A DNA stretch of 64,000 bases from Delphinapterus leucas (Eukaryota > Chordata > Mammalia > Artiodactyla > Monodontidae): NCBI RefSeq assembly GCF_002288925.2, contig NW_022098067.1:2958762-3022761 (forward strand), given 5' to 3'. Made by a program: the position numbers and the translations under genes. The notes beneath the pieces are model-generated. The model was given only the letters and a program-made list of their open reading frames with translations. It had not been told where the DNA came from and did not search any database. This document shows positions 1-10,785 of the stretch, piece after piece; positions within the stretch are counted from its first letter, which is position 1, and the number at the start of each line of letters is the position of its first letter.

Positions 1-643
1 CTCTCTTCTCGCACACCAGGAAACAAAGGGGGAAGAAAAAGTCTCTTGCCTCTTTGGCAGGTGCAGACTTTTCTCCGGACTCCCTCCCGGCTAGCCGTGG
101 TGCACTAACCCCTTCAGGCTATGTTCAAACCGCCAATCCCAGTCCTCTCCCTGCGCTCCAATCGAAACCGAAACCCGAGCCTCAGCTCGTAGCCCCGCCT
201 GCCCCACCGGGTGAGCAGACAAGCGTCTCGGGCTGGTGAGTGCCGGTCGGCACCAATCCTCTGTGCGGGAATCTCCCCGCTTTGCCCTCCGCACCTCTGT
301 TGCTGTGCACTCCTCCGCGGCCCCGAAGCTCCCCCCTCCGCCTCCCACAGTCTCCGCCCACGAAGGGGCTTCCTAATGTGTGGAAACTTTTCCTCCTTCA
401 CAGCTCCCTCCCACTGGTGCAGGTGCCGTCCCTATTTTTTTGTCTCTGTTTTTTCTTTTTTTCCTTTGCCCTACCCAGGTACGTGGGGAGTTTCTTGCCT
501 TTTGGGAGGTCTGAGGTCTTCTGCCAGCCTTCAGTAGGTGTTCTGTAGGAGTTGTTCCACGTGTAGATGTATTTCTGGTGTATCTGTGGGGAGGAAGATG
601 ATCTCCGCGTCTTGCTCTTCCGCCATCTTCAAGGTCCCCCCCC
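1..643 (-). mobile_element. L1 5' UTR, first ~640 bp of a young-type L1 (runs off the left edge)
   Basis: Read on the minus strand, the element starts near 640 with a G-run followed by 'gaccttgaagatggcgg' and then matches, almost step by step, the 5' ends of the plus-strand L1s at 37604 and 52921: the 'tacaccagaaatacatc' segment, the 'aagacctcag' segment and the A-rich 'aaagaaaaa' segment. It is GC-rich and keeps many CpGs, so it is probably the promoter part of an L1 whose ORFs lie outside the window. Open frames on either strand here have no ATG at the shared start positions and shift frame between copies, so I do not call genes. Confidence 0.85.
618..632 (-). promoter_or_regulatory. YY1-like site at the L1 5' end
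   Basis: The minus strand reads AAGATGGCGG, the classical YY1 core, within the first 20 bases of the L1. A YY1 site at this place fixes the transcription start in human L1 (established knowledge). The L1-B and L1-C copies carry decayed versions (AAGATGGTGG and AAGATGTCGG), so this edge copy has the best preserved site. Function here is inferred. Confidence 0.55.
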
Positions 644-1195
644 ATAGGTTGTCTTTTCATTTTGGTTATGGTTTTCTTTGCTGTGCAAATGCTGCTAAGC
701 TTAATTAGTCCCATTTGTTTATTTTTGCTTTTATTTATTTTCCCTTGAGAGAGCGATCTAAGAAAAGTTGCTATAATTTATGTCAGAGAATGTTTTGGCT
801 ATGTTCTCTTCTGGGAGTTTTATGGTGTCATGTCTTATGTTTAGGTCTTTAAACCATTTTGAGTTTATTTTTGTACATGGTTTGAGGGAGCATTCTAATT
901 TCCCTGATTTACAGGAGGCTGTCTAGCTTTCCCAACGCCACTTGCTGAAGAGACTATCTTTCTCCAATGTATATCCTTGCCTTCTTTGTCAAAGATTAAT
1001 TGACTGTAGGTGTTTGGGTTTATTCCGGTCTCTCTATTCTGCTCCCTTTTCTGTTTTTGTTCCAATACTATACTGTTTTGATTACTGTAGCTTTGAAGTA
1101 TTGTCTGAAGCCTGGGAGAGTTTTGTCTCCAACTTTGATCTTTTTCCTCAGTATTGCTTTGGCAACTCTCCATCTCATGTTTTTCCTTATAAGTT

Positions 1196-1863
1196 TTATG
1201 CCATTTGTTTCAGTTCAATGAAAAACATCATGGGTAATTTGATAAGGATTGCATTAAATCTGTAGATTGTTTGTGGTCTTATGGCCATTTTAGCAATATT
1301 AATTATTCCAGTGCAAGAGCATGGGATATCTTTCAGTGTCATTGAATTATCTTCAATTTCCTTTATCAATGTTTTATAATTCTCATCATGAAGGACTTTC
1401 ACCTCCTTGGTTAGGTTAATCCTAGGTATTATTTTGTGCACAATTTTAAATAGGATTTTTTTCACTTTCCTTTTATGATATTTCATGTTAGTATAAAGAA
1501 ATGCAACCAGTTTTTGTATATTAATCTTGTATTCTGCTACCTTGCTAAATTCATTTATTAGTTCTAATAGATTTTGTGTGGAGTCTTTAGGGTTTTCTAC
1601 ATAGAGAATCATGTCATCTGCATATAATGACAATTTTACCTCTTCCCTTCCAATCTGGAAAACTTTTACTTCTGTGCCTTGCTCATTGCTGTGGCTAGAA
1701 TTTCCAATATTATATTGAATAAAAGTGATGAGAGTGGGCATCCTTGTCTTATTCCATAATTTAGAGGGAAAGATTTCATTGTTTCACCATTGAGTATTAT
1801 GTTGCCTCTGAATTTGTCATAAATAGCTTTAATTATGTTAAAATGCATTCCATCTATACTCAC
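1196..1863 (-). pseudogene. L1 ORF2p fragment, reverse transcriptase core
   Basis: Two overlapping minus-strand frames, 1666-1863 and 1196-1741, encode consecutive reverse transcriptase pieces. The first ends with GIRQGCPLSSLLFNIILE. The second holds the catalytic box [14 protein letters not shown] (YADD at 1613-1624) and the following thumb region. A frameshift near 1670-1740 separates them. In an intact L1 this domain performs target-primed reverse transcription. Here it is an isolated fossil. Confidence 0.9.
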
Positions 1864-1940
1864 TTTGGTGAGAGATTTTATAATAAATCATTGTTGAATT
1901 AGAGCAAATGCTTAATTTAGCAAATTCTTTTTTTACATCT

Positions 1941-2392
1941 ATTGAGATGATCATGTGGTTTTTGTCTTTCCTCTTGTTGATGTGGTGTATCATATTGATT
2001 GATTTGTGTATGTTGAACCATCCTTATAACCCTGGAATGAATCCAGTTTGATCATGGTGTTGCTGGATTTGGTTTGCTAATATTTTCTGAGGATTTTTGA
2101 ACCTACATTCATCAAAGATATTGGCCTCTAATTTCCTTCCTTGTAGTGCCTGTCTGGTTTTGGTATATTGAGATGATCATGTGGTTTTTGTCTTTCCTCT
2201 TGTTGATGTGGTGTATCATATTGATTGATTTGTGTATGTTGAACCATCCTTATAACCCTGGAATGAATCCAGTTTGATCATGGTGTTGCTGGATTTGGTT
2301 TGCTAATATTTTCTGAGGATTTTTGAACCTACATTCATCAAAGATATTGGCCTCTAATTTCCTTCCTTGTAGTGCCTGTCTGGTTTTGGTAT
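1941..2392. repeat. Perfect 226-bp tandem duplication inside the old L1 ORF2
   Basis: Bases 1941-2166 are repeated immediately as 2167-2392. By eye I find no mismatch between the two copies. Each begins 'attgagatgatcatg' and ends 'ctggttttggtat'. The neighbouring L1 copies carry this ORF2 stretch once, so it is a secondary duplication within this copy, which breaks the reading order of the reverse transcriptase domain. Confidence 0.95.
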
Positions 2393-3638
2393 CAGGATGA
2401 TGGTGGTTTCATAGACTGACTGTGGTAGTGTTCCCTCCTCTTTAACATTTCAGAATAGTTTGAAAAGGATAGGTGTAAATTCTTCTTCATATGTTTGGTA
2501 GAATTCCCCAGTGAAGCCATCTGGTCCTGGACTTTTGTTTGCAGTTTTGTTTTGTTTTGTTAATTACAGATTCTATTTGACTTCTAGTGATCAATCTGTT
2601 CAAATTATCTGTTTCTTCTTGACTCAGTTTCGGCAGGCTGTATATTTCTACACCAGTCCATTTCTTCTAGGTTGTCTAATTTGTTGGCATATAATTTTTA
2701 TAATATTTTCTTATAATATTTTGCTATTTTTGTGGTATTTGCTGTTATTTCTCCTCTTACATTTCTTTCTTTCTTTTTTTATTTCTTTTTTAAATTTGGG
2801 TCCTCTTTCTTTTCTTCTTGGGGAACCTGGCTAGAGGTTTGTCAATTTTGTTTTACCTTTCAAAAATCAGCTCTTGGTTTTATTGATCTTTTCTATTTTT
2901 CCTTTGATTTCTATTGTATTTATTTCTTCTGTGATCTTTATTTGTTGCCTTCCTTCTGCTGACTTTAGGCTTTGTTTGTTCTTCTTTTTCTATTTCTTTT
3001 AGGTGGTAGGTTAGGTTGTTTATTTAAGATTTTTCCTGCTTTTTGAGGAAGACTTATATTCCTATGAACTTCCCTCTTAGGACTACTTTTGCTGAATCCC
3101 ATAGTTTTTGTATGGCTGTGTTTTCATTGTCATTTGTCTTGAGATATTTGTTGATTTCCTCTTTGATTTCCTTGTTGATGCATTGGTTTTTTAGTAACTT
3201 TTTTTTTTGGTCTCCATGTAATCATATTTTTCTCATTTTCCTTTCTGTGGTTGATTTCTAGTTTCATACTATTGTGGCCAGAAAATAATTTCTATCCTTT
3301 TAAATTTGTTGAAGCTTGTTTTGTGTCATAGTGTGTGGTCTATCCTAGAACAAGTACCAGGTGTTCTTGAAAAGAATGCATATATGTATACTTTTTTGAA
3401 TGTAGTGTCCTATAGATATGAATTAAGTCCAATTGTTCCATTGTGTCATTTAGGATGTTGCCTTATCGATTTTCTTTCTGTAAGATCAGTCCAATGATGT
3501 CAGTGGGGTGCTAAAGTCTCCTACCATTATTGTATTCCTGTCAATTTCTCCCTTTATGTCTGTTAGCATTTGTTTTATGTATTTAGATGCTCCTATATTG
3601 GATGAATATATGTTAATGAGTGTTAACATATATTTTTA

Positions 3639-3690
3639 TCACCTTTTTTATCATTATATAATGTTCACCTTTTTTATCATTATATAATGT
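3639..3690. repeat. 26-bp direct tandem repeat, two copies
   Basis: The unit beginning 'tcaccttttttatc' and ending 'tataatgt' occurs at 3639-3664 and again at 3665-3690 without mismatch. It lies in the endonuclease part of the old minus-strand L1 and looks like replication slippage. Confidence 0.95.
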
Positions 3691-3786
3691 CCTTCCTTGT
3701 CTTTCTTTATAGATTTATTTTAAAGTCTATCTTGTCTATTATGAATATTGTTGCTCATGTTTTCTTGTTGTCTCCATTTGCATGAA

Positions 3787-6700
3787 GTAGCTTCAGAAGA
3801 TCTTTCTTACTGTCTAAACTAGATCAGTGAAATCTCCTACTCAATAATTTTGCCTGTTAAACAAAAACTTGCAAATCCAAGTTGGCATTCTAGGTTTCTT
3901 ACATTTTACTTTGCATATAGAATTCAACATTTCCTAATGTGTGTCCTCTAGAAAACCATTTGTATAATAAGTGTCATTATGGTCTGTTGTCAAACAAATT
4001 TGGGAAATGATAGGATGAACAAAAGTTAACAACTTAAATTACACGAGGACTCAGCCCCTTTAATATGCTAATGTGCAAGTAAATTTTTAGGGGGGATTTC
4101 AATATGACATGTTCTAAACTAGTGGTTCACAGAAAACACTTTTGTGCAAATCAATCTTACCTTATTTTCTGCTTTTCCTCACAAGAACCAGGGCCTCCAA
4201 ATGCACCTGCTCAGAACCCTTGTTGTCATTATTGTGTATGCATCTTTGATAGGTTCTTCCCTCATCTTGATTCAAGTATATTTTGCAAATATAAGATTGA
4301 TCTTGATGCAGGATGTGACTTGAAGTTTGTGACGCACCATGAACTCAGATAGGCTCTCTCTTTTTATGATTCTGGGTGCAGTAACTTTAAGAAGCCCTTT
4401 GAAAATTACCAGCTTACAATGACATGGACTTGATTGTTTGTTGGTCATTTTATTTATAGTCAATGAATATTGTTTCTTGATTCTATTATATTTAGCACTT
4501 TTCTAATTGGTTCATTCAGTTAATTCTTGCCTCTCTTAGAAGACTGTGCATATTTTAAGAACAGGTTCATAATTTATTTATGTTCTCTATGGTATCCAGC
4601 AGAATGTAATGTGCTATGTATGAAGTGGGGTTTGCTGAATTGAAAAGTAGTGGTGGGGTGCAGGATCTCAGGAGCTCATAATTTGAGAATGTGGGATGCA
4701 AAGTCTAGCTAAGCAGAAAGGAGAACTGCAACAAAATGATGAGTCCAAAATGTGCAATAGGTCACATGAATTTTTTTAATGTTGTTACTTTGCTAGTTCC
4801 ACTTTGCATTGTATTGTGAAGTCTTTCACTATTCACAGACATTCATTAATTGTGACATTTGGAAAAGAGGCTTTTCTCTATAATATTTCAAACCAGAGGA
4901 ACCTTCTAAAGTACCTAATCTTATCACAACTTAATTTCTCTCATACAGCCAGCCTCTGCCTCTTTGTATGCTCACAAATGCAGTTTGTATTTTTAATATA
5001 TCATAAAGAGAAAAAAATTCCCTCCATTTATGGTACTTGTGAAATATTGTGCCCAGGGATGTGCAGAGGTCACAGGGAGAATATTTAAATTGAGAAGTTA
5101 TGTGTGAAATAAAAAGACTAACACGTACCTTATCAAATGTATTTCTTTTGAAAACAGAAACTAGAAATTACTAGTACTTCAATGTGTTATCCCCAAAATA
5201 GATCAGCTGATAACACCAGCATCTATGTGGTAAGAGCCTTAAAAAAAAGTGAAGCAAAAGTTACTTAGAATGACTTGTGACTGAGGAGTTCTGTATAACT
5301 GCAGTTCTGTATAACTAACAGTTCTAAAAACAGTGAACTTTCATGCACTAATTTTTGAGTTCTAAAAGCAGTGAACAATATTAAAAACAGTGAACTTTTG
5401 TTCACTTCATCTCATTTGATACAAGAGGCTAACTCTACTAAGGAGACTGATAACCTTCAAAAGTTTCCCTTAAGAAACAGAGACACATTTGACTTATAAA
5501 TTAGAAGAGCCTATGTGCAGTAAACTCACATAAACTTTAAGTAAAATGTTATGAATGATAAGGTCAAGAATGTAGTGTTTTACTGGGAATTCAGTTCCAG
5601 TTTATTTCTTCTAGTCCTCACCAATTCCCTAAATATTCATTCATATGCATTAACTGGGCACAATTCATGGTGGAAGATGCAGCTGATGGGGACTGTAGCT
5701 CATCCTCCTAACCTCTCAGTTCTGCTCACAAGTAAGGTTTCTAATTATCTGAGCTGAACCATTTGGAGAACTCCATTTGTCTAAATTGGAAATGCTTAGC
5801 ACCAGTAATAAAAATGCATTGAAAGGCCATTCTTCATCAAGGCCTCACCCCTCTCATAGTAAACAGAGAATTTTCAGGATCCAGTACTGAGTTGAAAAAG
5901 AAAAAAATGCTTGTGGTAGAGCTTTTTTTCTTCAACACAGCCATATGTATGTTCCTCCTGTTAAGAGTCTACTTCTAGAAGCTGTGACAACATCAGTGAC
6001 TTTGACCTCAATCAATGGAAGAGAGAATTCCAGACAGTTCTGTGAATTCCTTTGCTCTGGACCCCTCCCTGTAAATAAAATAAGGATGGGAACAGAGAGA
6101 AAGGGGAGCATCAATCTCATTTTCTAAAGAGAATAGCACTGCATAAAAATGAAATATGATTTTATTAAAATTGTCCTTACAATCATTCAGTTATCTTCTC
6201 ATACAATCCTTATAAAAAAATGAGGCAAATTATAACAGCTTAAATTAGCACTTTTACAACATATTTTTCCACAAAAAGCATACATGTATATGAAGTTCTA
6301 AGACAGTCTTTGGTGTTCTATTGCATAAAAATATTTCTCTTTATAGGGACAGACAGAGAGAAAGAGTGAGCTCCTATATACAGAAAGTAGAAAAAATACC
6401 TGAGGGAATGAACTGCAATAAGTTTAATTAGTATCTTAAACACTGGGGTGTTTAGGGTAAAACAGAATATTTGAATAAGTATTGCACCATTAAATAGAGT
6501 CTAGATGTCATCAGATATGAGGCCAAGGGACTCAGTAATACTATTACCTCAACAATATTTTGTTTGGCTTGAGGGAGGAAGGTGGATATTTATGCCTAAT
6601 ATTGTCATTAAAGAGAAACAAACCTGTAAAATCCCTAATCAGACCCAATCTCTTATGCTTACTTTGGGCCCTCCATATCACCTCTCAATGTCACAGGCTC

Positions 6701-6851
6701 AAATTTGTCCAGGATTCAAAAGAACTTTTAATGGAGGCTTATTTTGGTCCTTAAATGAAATTGTGCTACTTCAACCTATGCAGAAATCCTCCCTCAGATC
6801 TCTGGCACTTTGAGAAATAGGCAAGACTTCAGAGTTGTTGCATATATGTAC
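3787..6851. other. About 3 kb with no gene recognised; faint MIR/L2-like tail near 4530-4650
   Basis: The sequence is AT-rich with stops in all frames and no frame longer than about 100 residues. None has protein family features that I know. Near 4530-4650 the order 'atccagcagaatgtaatgtgc...gctgaattga' resembles the shared 3' tail of L2/MIR repeats, weakly. A small cluster of related words and a hairpin lie at 5288-5406 (separate entry). Confidence 0.6.
5288..5406. repeat. Degenerate local repeat cluster with a perfect 7-bp hairpin
   Basis: 'gttctgtataact' occurs twice and an 'aaa(a/g)cagtgaac' word three times in about 120 bases. The last word forms AGTGAAC-TTTT-GTTCACT, a 7-bp perfect stem with a 4-base loop, at 5389-5406. 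Seen directly; function unknown, and local slippage is the simplest origin. Confidence 0.6.
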
Positions 6852-7100
6852 TAATAGTATAAGCTAATGTTTGTGGTTCACTTACTGTGTGCCAAGCTCT
6901 TTAGATATAACAAATCATTTAAGGCTCACAACAACATAATGCAGTAAATACTATGATAATCATTGTGTTATAGTTCAATAAGGTAGTCAAAGAGCTTGCA
7001 AAATTTGGTCAAGTTCACATTGCTAGGCAGGGAAAATGTCAGGGATTGAACCCATTGTGTGTTCTTTGCTCTTAAGCCCTGTGATATGTTGTCTCATAGA
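6852..7100 (-). repeat. MIR SINE, minus orientation
   Basis: The plus strand runs in the order of the MIR complement: 'ttactgtgtgccaagctctttag', then 'ttaaggctcacaacaaca', then 'tcaagttcacattgctaggcag', 'gggattgaaccca' and 'tgctcttaagccctgtgat'. These are the MIR core and tRNA-derived head in reverse. It is strongly diverged, as expected of a repeat that predates the placental radiation. Confidence 0.8.
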
Positions 7101-7200
7101 TGGTACAAAACATGGTATATCAAACTGGTCATTTTTTTATGGGAGTACAATTGCTTTACAATGTTGTGTTAGTTTCTGCTGTACAAAGAAGTGAATCAGC

Positions 7201-7210
7201 TATATGTATG

Positions 7211-7262
<52 letters not shown>
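7201..7262. repeat. (TA)n microsatellite in the L1 3' UTR
   Basis: About 60 bases of near-pure TA dinucleotides preceded by a few TATG units. It is self-complementary and likely polymorphic. It lies where other 3' UTR copies here have only a short 'atatatatgg'-type run. Confidence 0.95.
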
Positions 7263-7264
<2 letters not shown>

Positions 7265-7757
7265 CTCCCTCTTGGACCTCCCGCCCAATATGTCAATCCT
7301 AATCTCACAATTCATCACACCCTCCCCTTCACCCACTGTATCCACCTGTTCATCCTCTATGCCTGTATCTCTATTCCTGCCCTGGAAATAAGTTCATCTG
7401 TAACATTTTTCTAGATTCTACATATATGTGATAATATACAATATTTGTTTTTCTCTTTCTGACTTAAATCACTCTGTATGACAGACTCGAGGTCCTTCCA
7501 CATATCTACAAATGACCCAAATTCATTCATTTTTATGGCTGAGTAATATTACATTGTATATATGTACTACATATTCTTTATCCATTCATGTGTCATTGGA
7601 CATTTAGGTTGTTTTCATGTCCTGGCTATTGTGAATAGTGCTGCAATGAACATTGAGGTACATGTGTCCTATTGAATTATGGTATTGTCAGGGTATATGT
7701 CCAGTAGTGGGATTGCTGGGTCATATGGTAATTCTATTTTTAGTTTTTAAGGAACCT

Positions 7758-8402
7758 TCATATTGTTCTCCACAGTAGCTGTATCAATTTACATTCCCAC
7801 CAACAGTTCAAGAGGGTTCCCTTTTCTCCACACCCTCTCCAGCATTTATTGTTTGTAGATTTTTTGATGATGGCCATTCTGACCAGTGTGAGGTGATACC
7901 TCTTTGTACTTTTGATTTGCATTTCTCCAATAATTAGTGTTGTTGAGCATCCTTTCATAAGCCTCTTTGCCATCTATATGTCCTCTTTGGAGAGATGCCC
8001 ATTTAGGTCTTCTGCTCATTTTTTGATTGGATTTTTTGTTTTATCGATATTGAGCTCCATGAGCTGTTTGTATATTTTTCAGATTAATCCTTTGTCCATT
8101 GCTCTGTTTGCAAATATTTTCTCACATTCTGAGGGTTGTCTTTTTGTCTTGTTTATGGTTTCTTTTGCTGTGAAAAAGCTTTTAAGTTTATTTAGGTCCC
8201 ATTGGTTTATTTTTATTTTCATTATTCTAGGAGGTGGGTCAAAAAAAATCTTGCTGTGGTTTATGTCAAAAAGCGTTTTTCCTATAGTGTTTTTCCTATA
8301 AAACTCGTCTAAGAGTTTTATAGTGTCTGGTCTTACATTTAGGTCTTTATTCCATTTGGATTTTATTTTTGTGCATGGTATTAGGAAGAGTTCTACTTTC
8401 AT
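7758..8402 (-). pseudogene. L1 ORF2p C-terminal fragments
   Basis: Minus-strand frame 8079-8402 encodes the region with [20 protein letters not shown] and [19 protein letters not shown]. Frame 7758-7973 encodes the cysteine-rich segment with [18 protein letters not shown], the C-terminal Cys motif of L1 ORF2p, important for retrotransposition. The pieces lie in different frames, so the fragment is not translatable as a unit. Confidence 0.85.
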
Positions 8403-8497
8403 TCTTTTACATGTAGCTGTCCAGGTTTCCCTGCACCACTTATTGAAGAGGCTGTCTTTTCTCCATTGTATACTCTTGCCTCCTTTATCAAAGATTA

Positions 8498-9714
8498 GAG
8501 TTTTTTCTTCCTGCTCTGCCTTCTGTATGCCATTTTCAGCTTTATAGAATCACTTTATCTGAGAGAAACATAATCATCTTTCTGAACTAAATCTCATCAA
8601 GGCTTCACTACATGAATTAAATTACAAGTAATGAGGAAACTTCAGAGACAAAAAATCAAGAAATACTAGAAATATTTACAATATATCAGTCAGTATTTAC
8701 TTGAAGAAGCAGAACATAACAAGTGTTGTGGTAATGAGTGGTTTATAATAGGAAATGAAAGGCTGAAAGGGAGAGTTGGAGGATCAGAGAAAAATTCAAC
8801 AACTAACCTGACAGATGAATTAGTGCAAGTAGTTAAATTGGAGCTTGCAGGTAAATGTGAGAAACCAGTCAGCTTACACCATCAAAGTAAAACTGTGGAT
8901 GGGAAAATGTAGCAAGATCTAAGGGAATTTGTTGTCTCAGCGTAAGTACCATATCTCTGTGTCAAGGATCTGTTTTGGTGGGCTGGAAGCCACTGTTGGT
9001 CGATAGGGCCAGTAATAGGGAAGACAAGCTGAAGACAGAGCAATGGAAAGTAAAATTAAGCTGGGAAATAAAATTTACTGTAGGTCAAAAGAATACAGAG
9101 AAGGGAGAAGGGGATTTTGGAAAATGTATAGTCCACAGCATTAATCAAGTTGACATAGCACAATTCTTCACAGAAAGGGAGAAATAGTGGCTAGATTAGA
9201 TTTATTAACATGTGGTCAAAGGAACTCAGGGATATCCATAAATCAGATTAAGAATGCTTGTGAAATCATAAAATTATAGCTAGATAGAGGTATATCTAGA
9301 TTTACATATATGACTGTGTATTATCCTTGAGATATGTTCTAGAGCATTCCTTAAGTTATACAAAATACTTGAGATACAAAGAGATTAACAAACACATTTT
9401 TTTCTAAAACAGCCCTTTTCACAAATATGAAATATGTAATTTGACTAATTTTGCATAACTTATTGGTGATAGAAATAGTAATTCATTTTCTCACTTAACA
9501 TTTTGGTTTTATTGCATGAATACAATGAAAGAGCCAAGATTTTAAAATTCAAAGAAAGCTCTTTTTCTGTTTCAAGAAATAAGTAAAGCAAATGTAGTAG
9601 GAACTCCTACATGCAAATTTTTATAAAACCAAAAATTTATAAATATATTTATACACATATGTGTAAATAATATATATAAAAGACATAATATTTAGTGTTT
9701 TCAAATTGTCAGGA
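8498..9714. other. 1.2 kb unassigned, AT-rich
   Basis: I recognise no gene or repeat family here. The longest plus-strand frame (8975-9187, 70 codons, no ATG-supported family match) has no domain features. A short TA-rich run lies near 9640-9680. Confidence 0.6.
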
Positions 9715-9920
9715 TCTGCAACAACAGAGATGAATCTTGAAGACATTATGCTAAGTGAAATAACTTAGACAGAGAAAGACAAATACTGTACGATCTCTCT
9801 TTTTATGTGGAATCTAAAAGCAAATCAGATTCATAGAAAAAAAGATCAGATTTGTGGTTACCTGGGGCAGAGGTGTGGTGGGTGGGAGAGCTGGATAAAT
9901 GTGGTCAAAATGTACCACCC
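9715..9920 (+). mobile_element. Old L1 3' UTR, left half (split by L1-A)
   Basis: The order 'cttgaagacattatgctaagtgaaata', 'acagagaaagacaaatactgta', 'atgtggaatctaaa' and 'tggttacctggggcag' is the characteristic 3' end of middle-aged mammalian L1 (L1M type). It stops at 9920. The matching right half resumes at 15743 with 'taagtactaggtatgtaatgtac'. The whole L1-A element lies between them. Confidence 0.85.
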
Positions 9921-10785
9921 TTACTTCCTCTTGGGAGAGCACCAGAATAACAAATAACTCCTGAACAACCATTGACAGGAAGACACTGGAACTCAACAAA
10001 AGGATACCCCACATGAAAAGACAAAGGAGAAGCAATAATGAGACAGTAGGAGGGGTGCAATCACAATAAAATCAAATCCCATAACCACTGGCTGGGTGAC
10101 TCACAAACAGGAGAACAATTATACCACAGAAGTCCACCCATTGGAGTGAAGGTTCTGAGCCCCACATCAGGCTTCCCAACATGAGGGTCTGATAACAGGA
10201 GGAGGAATTCCCAGATAAGCAGACTTTGAAGGTTAGTGGAATTTGATTGCAGGACTTCAACAGGACTGGGGGAAACAGAGACTCCATGTTTGGAGGACAT
10301 ACACAAAGTAGTGTGTGCATCAGGACCCAGGGGGAAGGAGAAGTGACACCATAGAAGACTGAACCAGACAAACTTGCTACTGTTTGAGGGCCTCCTACAG
10401 AGCCAGGGGGTGCTGTGTATCACTACAGGGACAAGGACAATGTCAGCAGCAGTTCTGGGAGGTACTCCTTGGCATGAGCCCTCCTGGAGTACACCATTAG
10501 CCCCACCAAATAGCCTACAGCCTCCAGTGCTGGTTCACCTCAAGCCAAACAACCAACAGGGAGGGAACTCAGCCAACCCATCATCAGACAAGTGGATTAA
10601 AGTTTTACTGAGCTCTGCCCACCAGAGCAACACCCAGCTCTACCCACCACCAGTCCCTCCCATCAGGAAGTATGCATAAGCCTCTTAGATAGCCTCATCC
10701 ATCAGAGGGCAGACAACAGAAGCAAGAAGAACTACAATCCTGCAGCTTGCAGAACAGAAACCACAATAACAGAAAGTTAGATAAA
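9921..10785 (+). promoter_or_regulatory. L1-A 5' UTR, distinct promoter type
   Basis: About 865 bases lie between the 5' TSD and the ORF1 ATG. It starts 'ttacttcctcttgggagag' and includes CA-rich sequence such as 'caacaggactgggggaaac' and 'cacccagctctacccaccac'. I see no alignable similarity to the more than 2-kb 5' UTR shared by L1-B, L1-C and the edge copy until a few tens of bases before ORF1 ('cagaaaccacaataacag'). In the family this region is an internal Pol II promoter; activity is unlikely now. Confidence 0.7.

Larger units (their letters stand above)
644..3786 (-). mobile_element. Older L1, ORF2 region (3' part cut by the younger L1, 5' truncated in the endonuclease)
   Basis: The minus strand reads through L1 ORF2 from the C-terminal region (644) back to the endonuclease domain (about 3786), where homology to the other L1s in the window stops at the segment equivalent to 'catgcaaatgg'. 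The copy is older than L1-B: many stops and indels, few CpGs. On its left it is joined directly to the 5' end of a younger L1 in the same orientation, so the younger element inserted into it and the rest of its 3' end should lie beyond the left edge. It carries a 226-bp and a 26-bp tandem duplication, listed separately. Confidence 0.9.
7131..8497 (-). mobile_element. 5'-truncated L1: 3' UTR and ORF2 C-terminal end
   Basis: The poly-T at 7132-7138 marks the 3' tail of a minus-strand L1. Next come the L1 3' UTR (with a long TA microsatellite) and ORF2 codons. Homology ends near 8497 at the sequence equivalent to 'tatactcttgcctcctttatc'. The tail begins straight after 'gtactccca', so the usual AATAAA is missing: the end was lost or replaced. 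A 12-base slip near 8274-8298 repeats 'gtttttcctata'. I could not find a convincing TSD. Confidence 0.85.

Noticed and set aside
211..548. Antisense open frames in the L1 5' UTR, resembling primate ORF0, with similar peptides opposite L1-B (38011-38397) and L1-C (52972-53295)
   Set aside because: The similarity follows from DNA homology. The edge and L1-C copies have GTG, not ATG, at the shared start, two frames are open at once, and the matching peptide changes frame between copies.
7100..7414. 104-codon frame with a long Tyr-Ile repeat
   Set aside because: Product of the (TA)n microsatellite in an L1 3' UTR read antisense.
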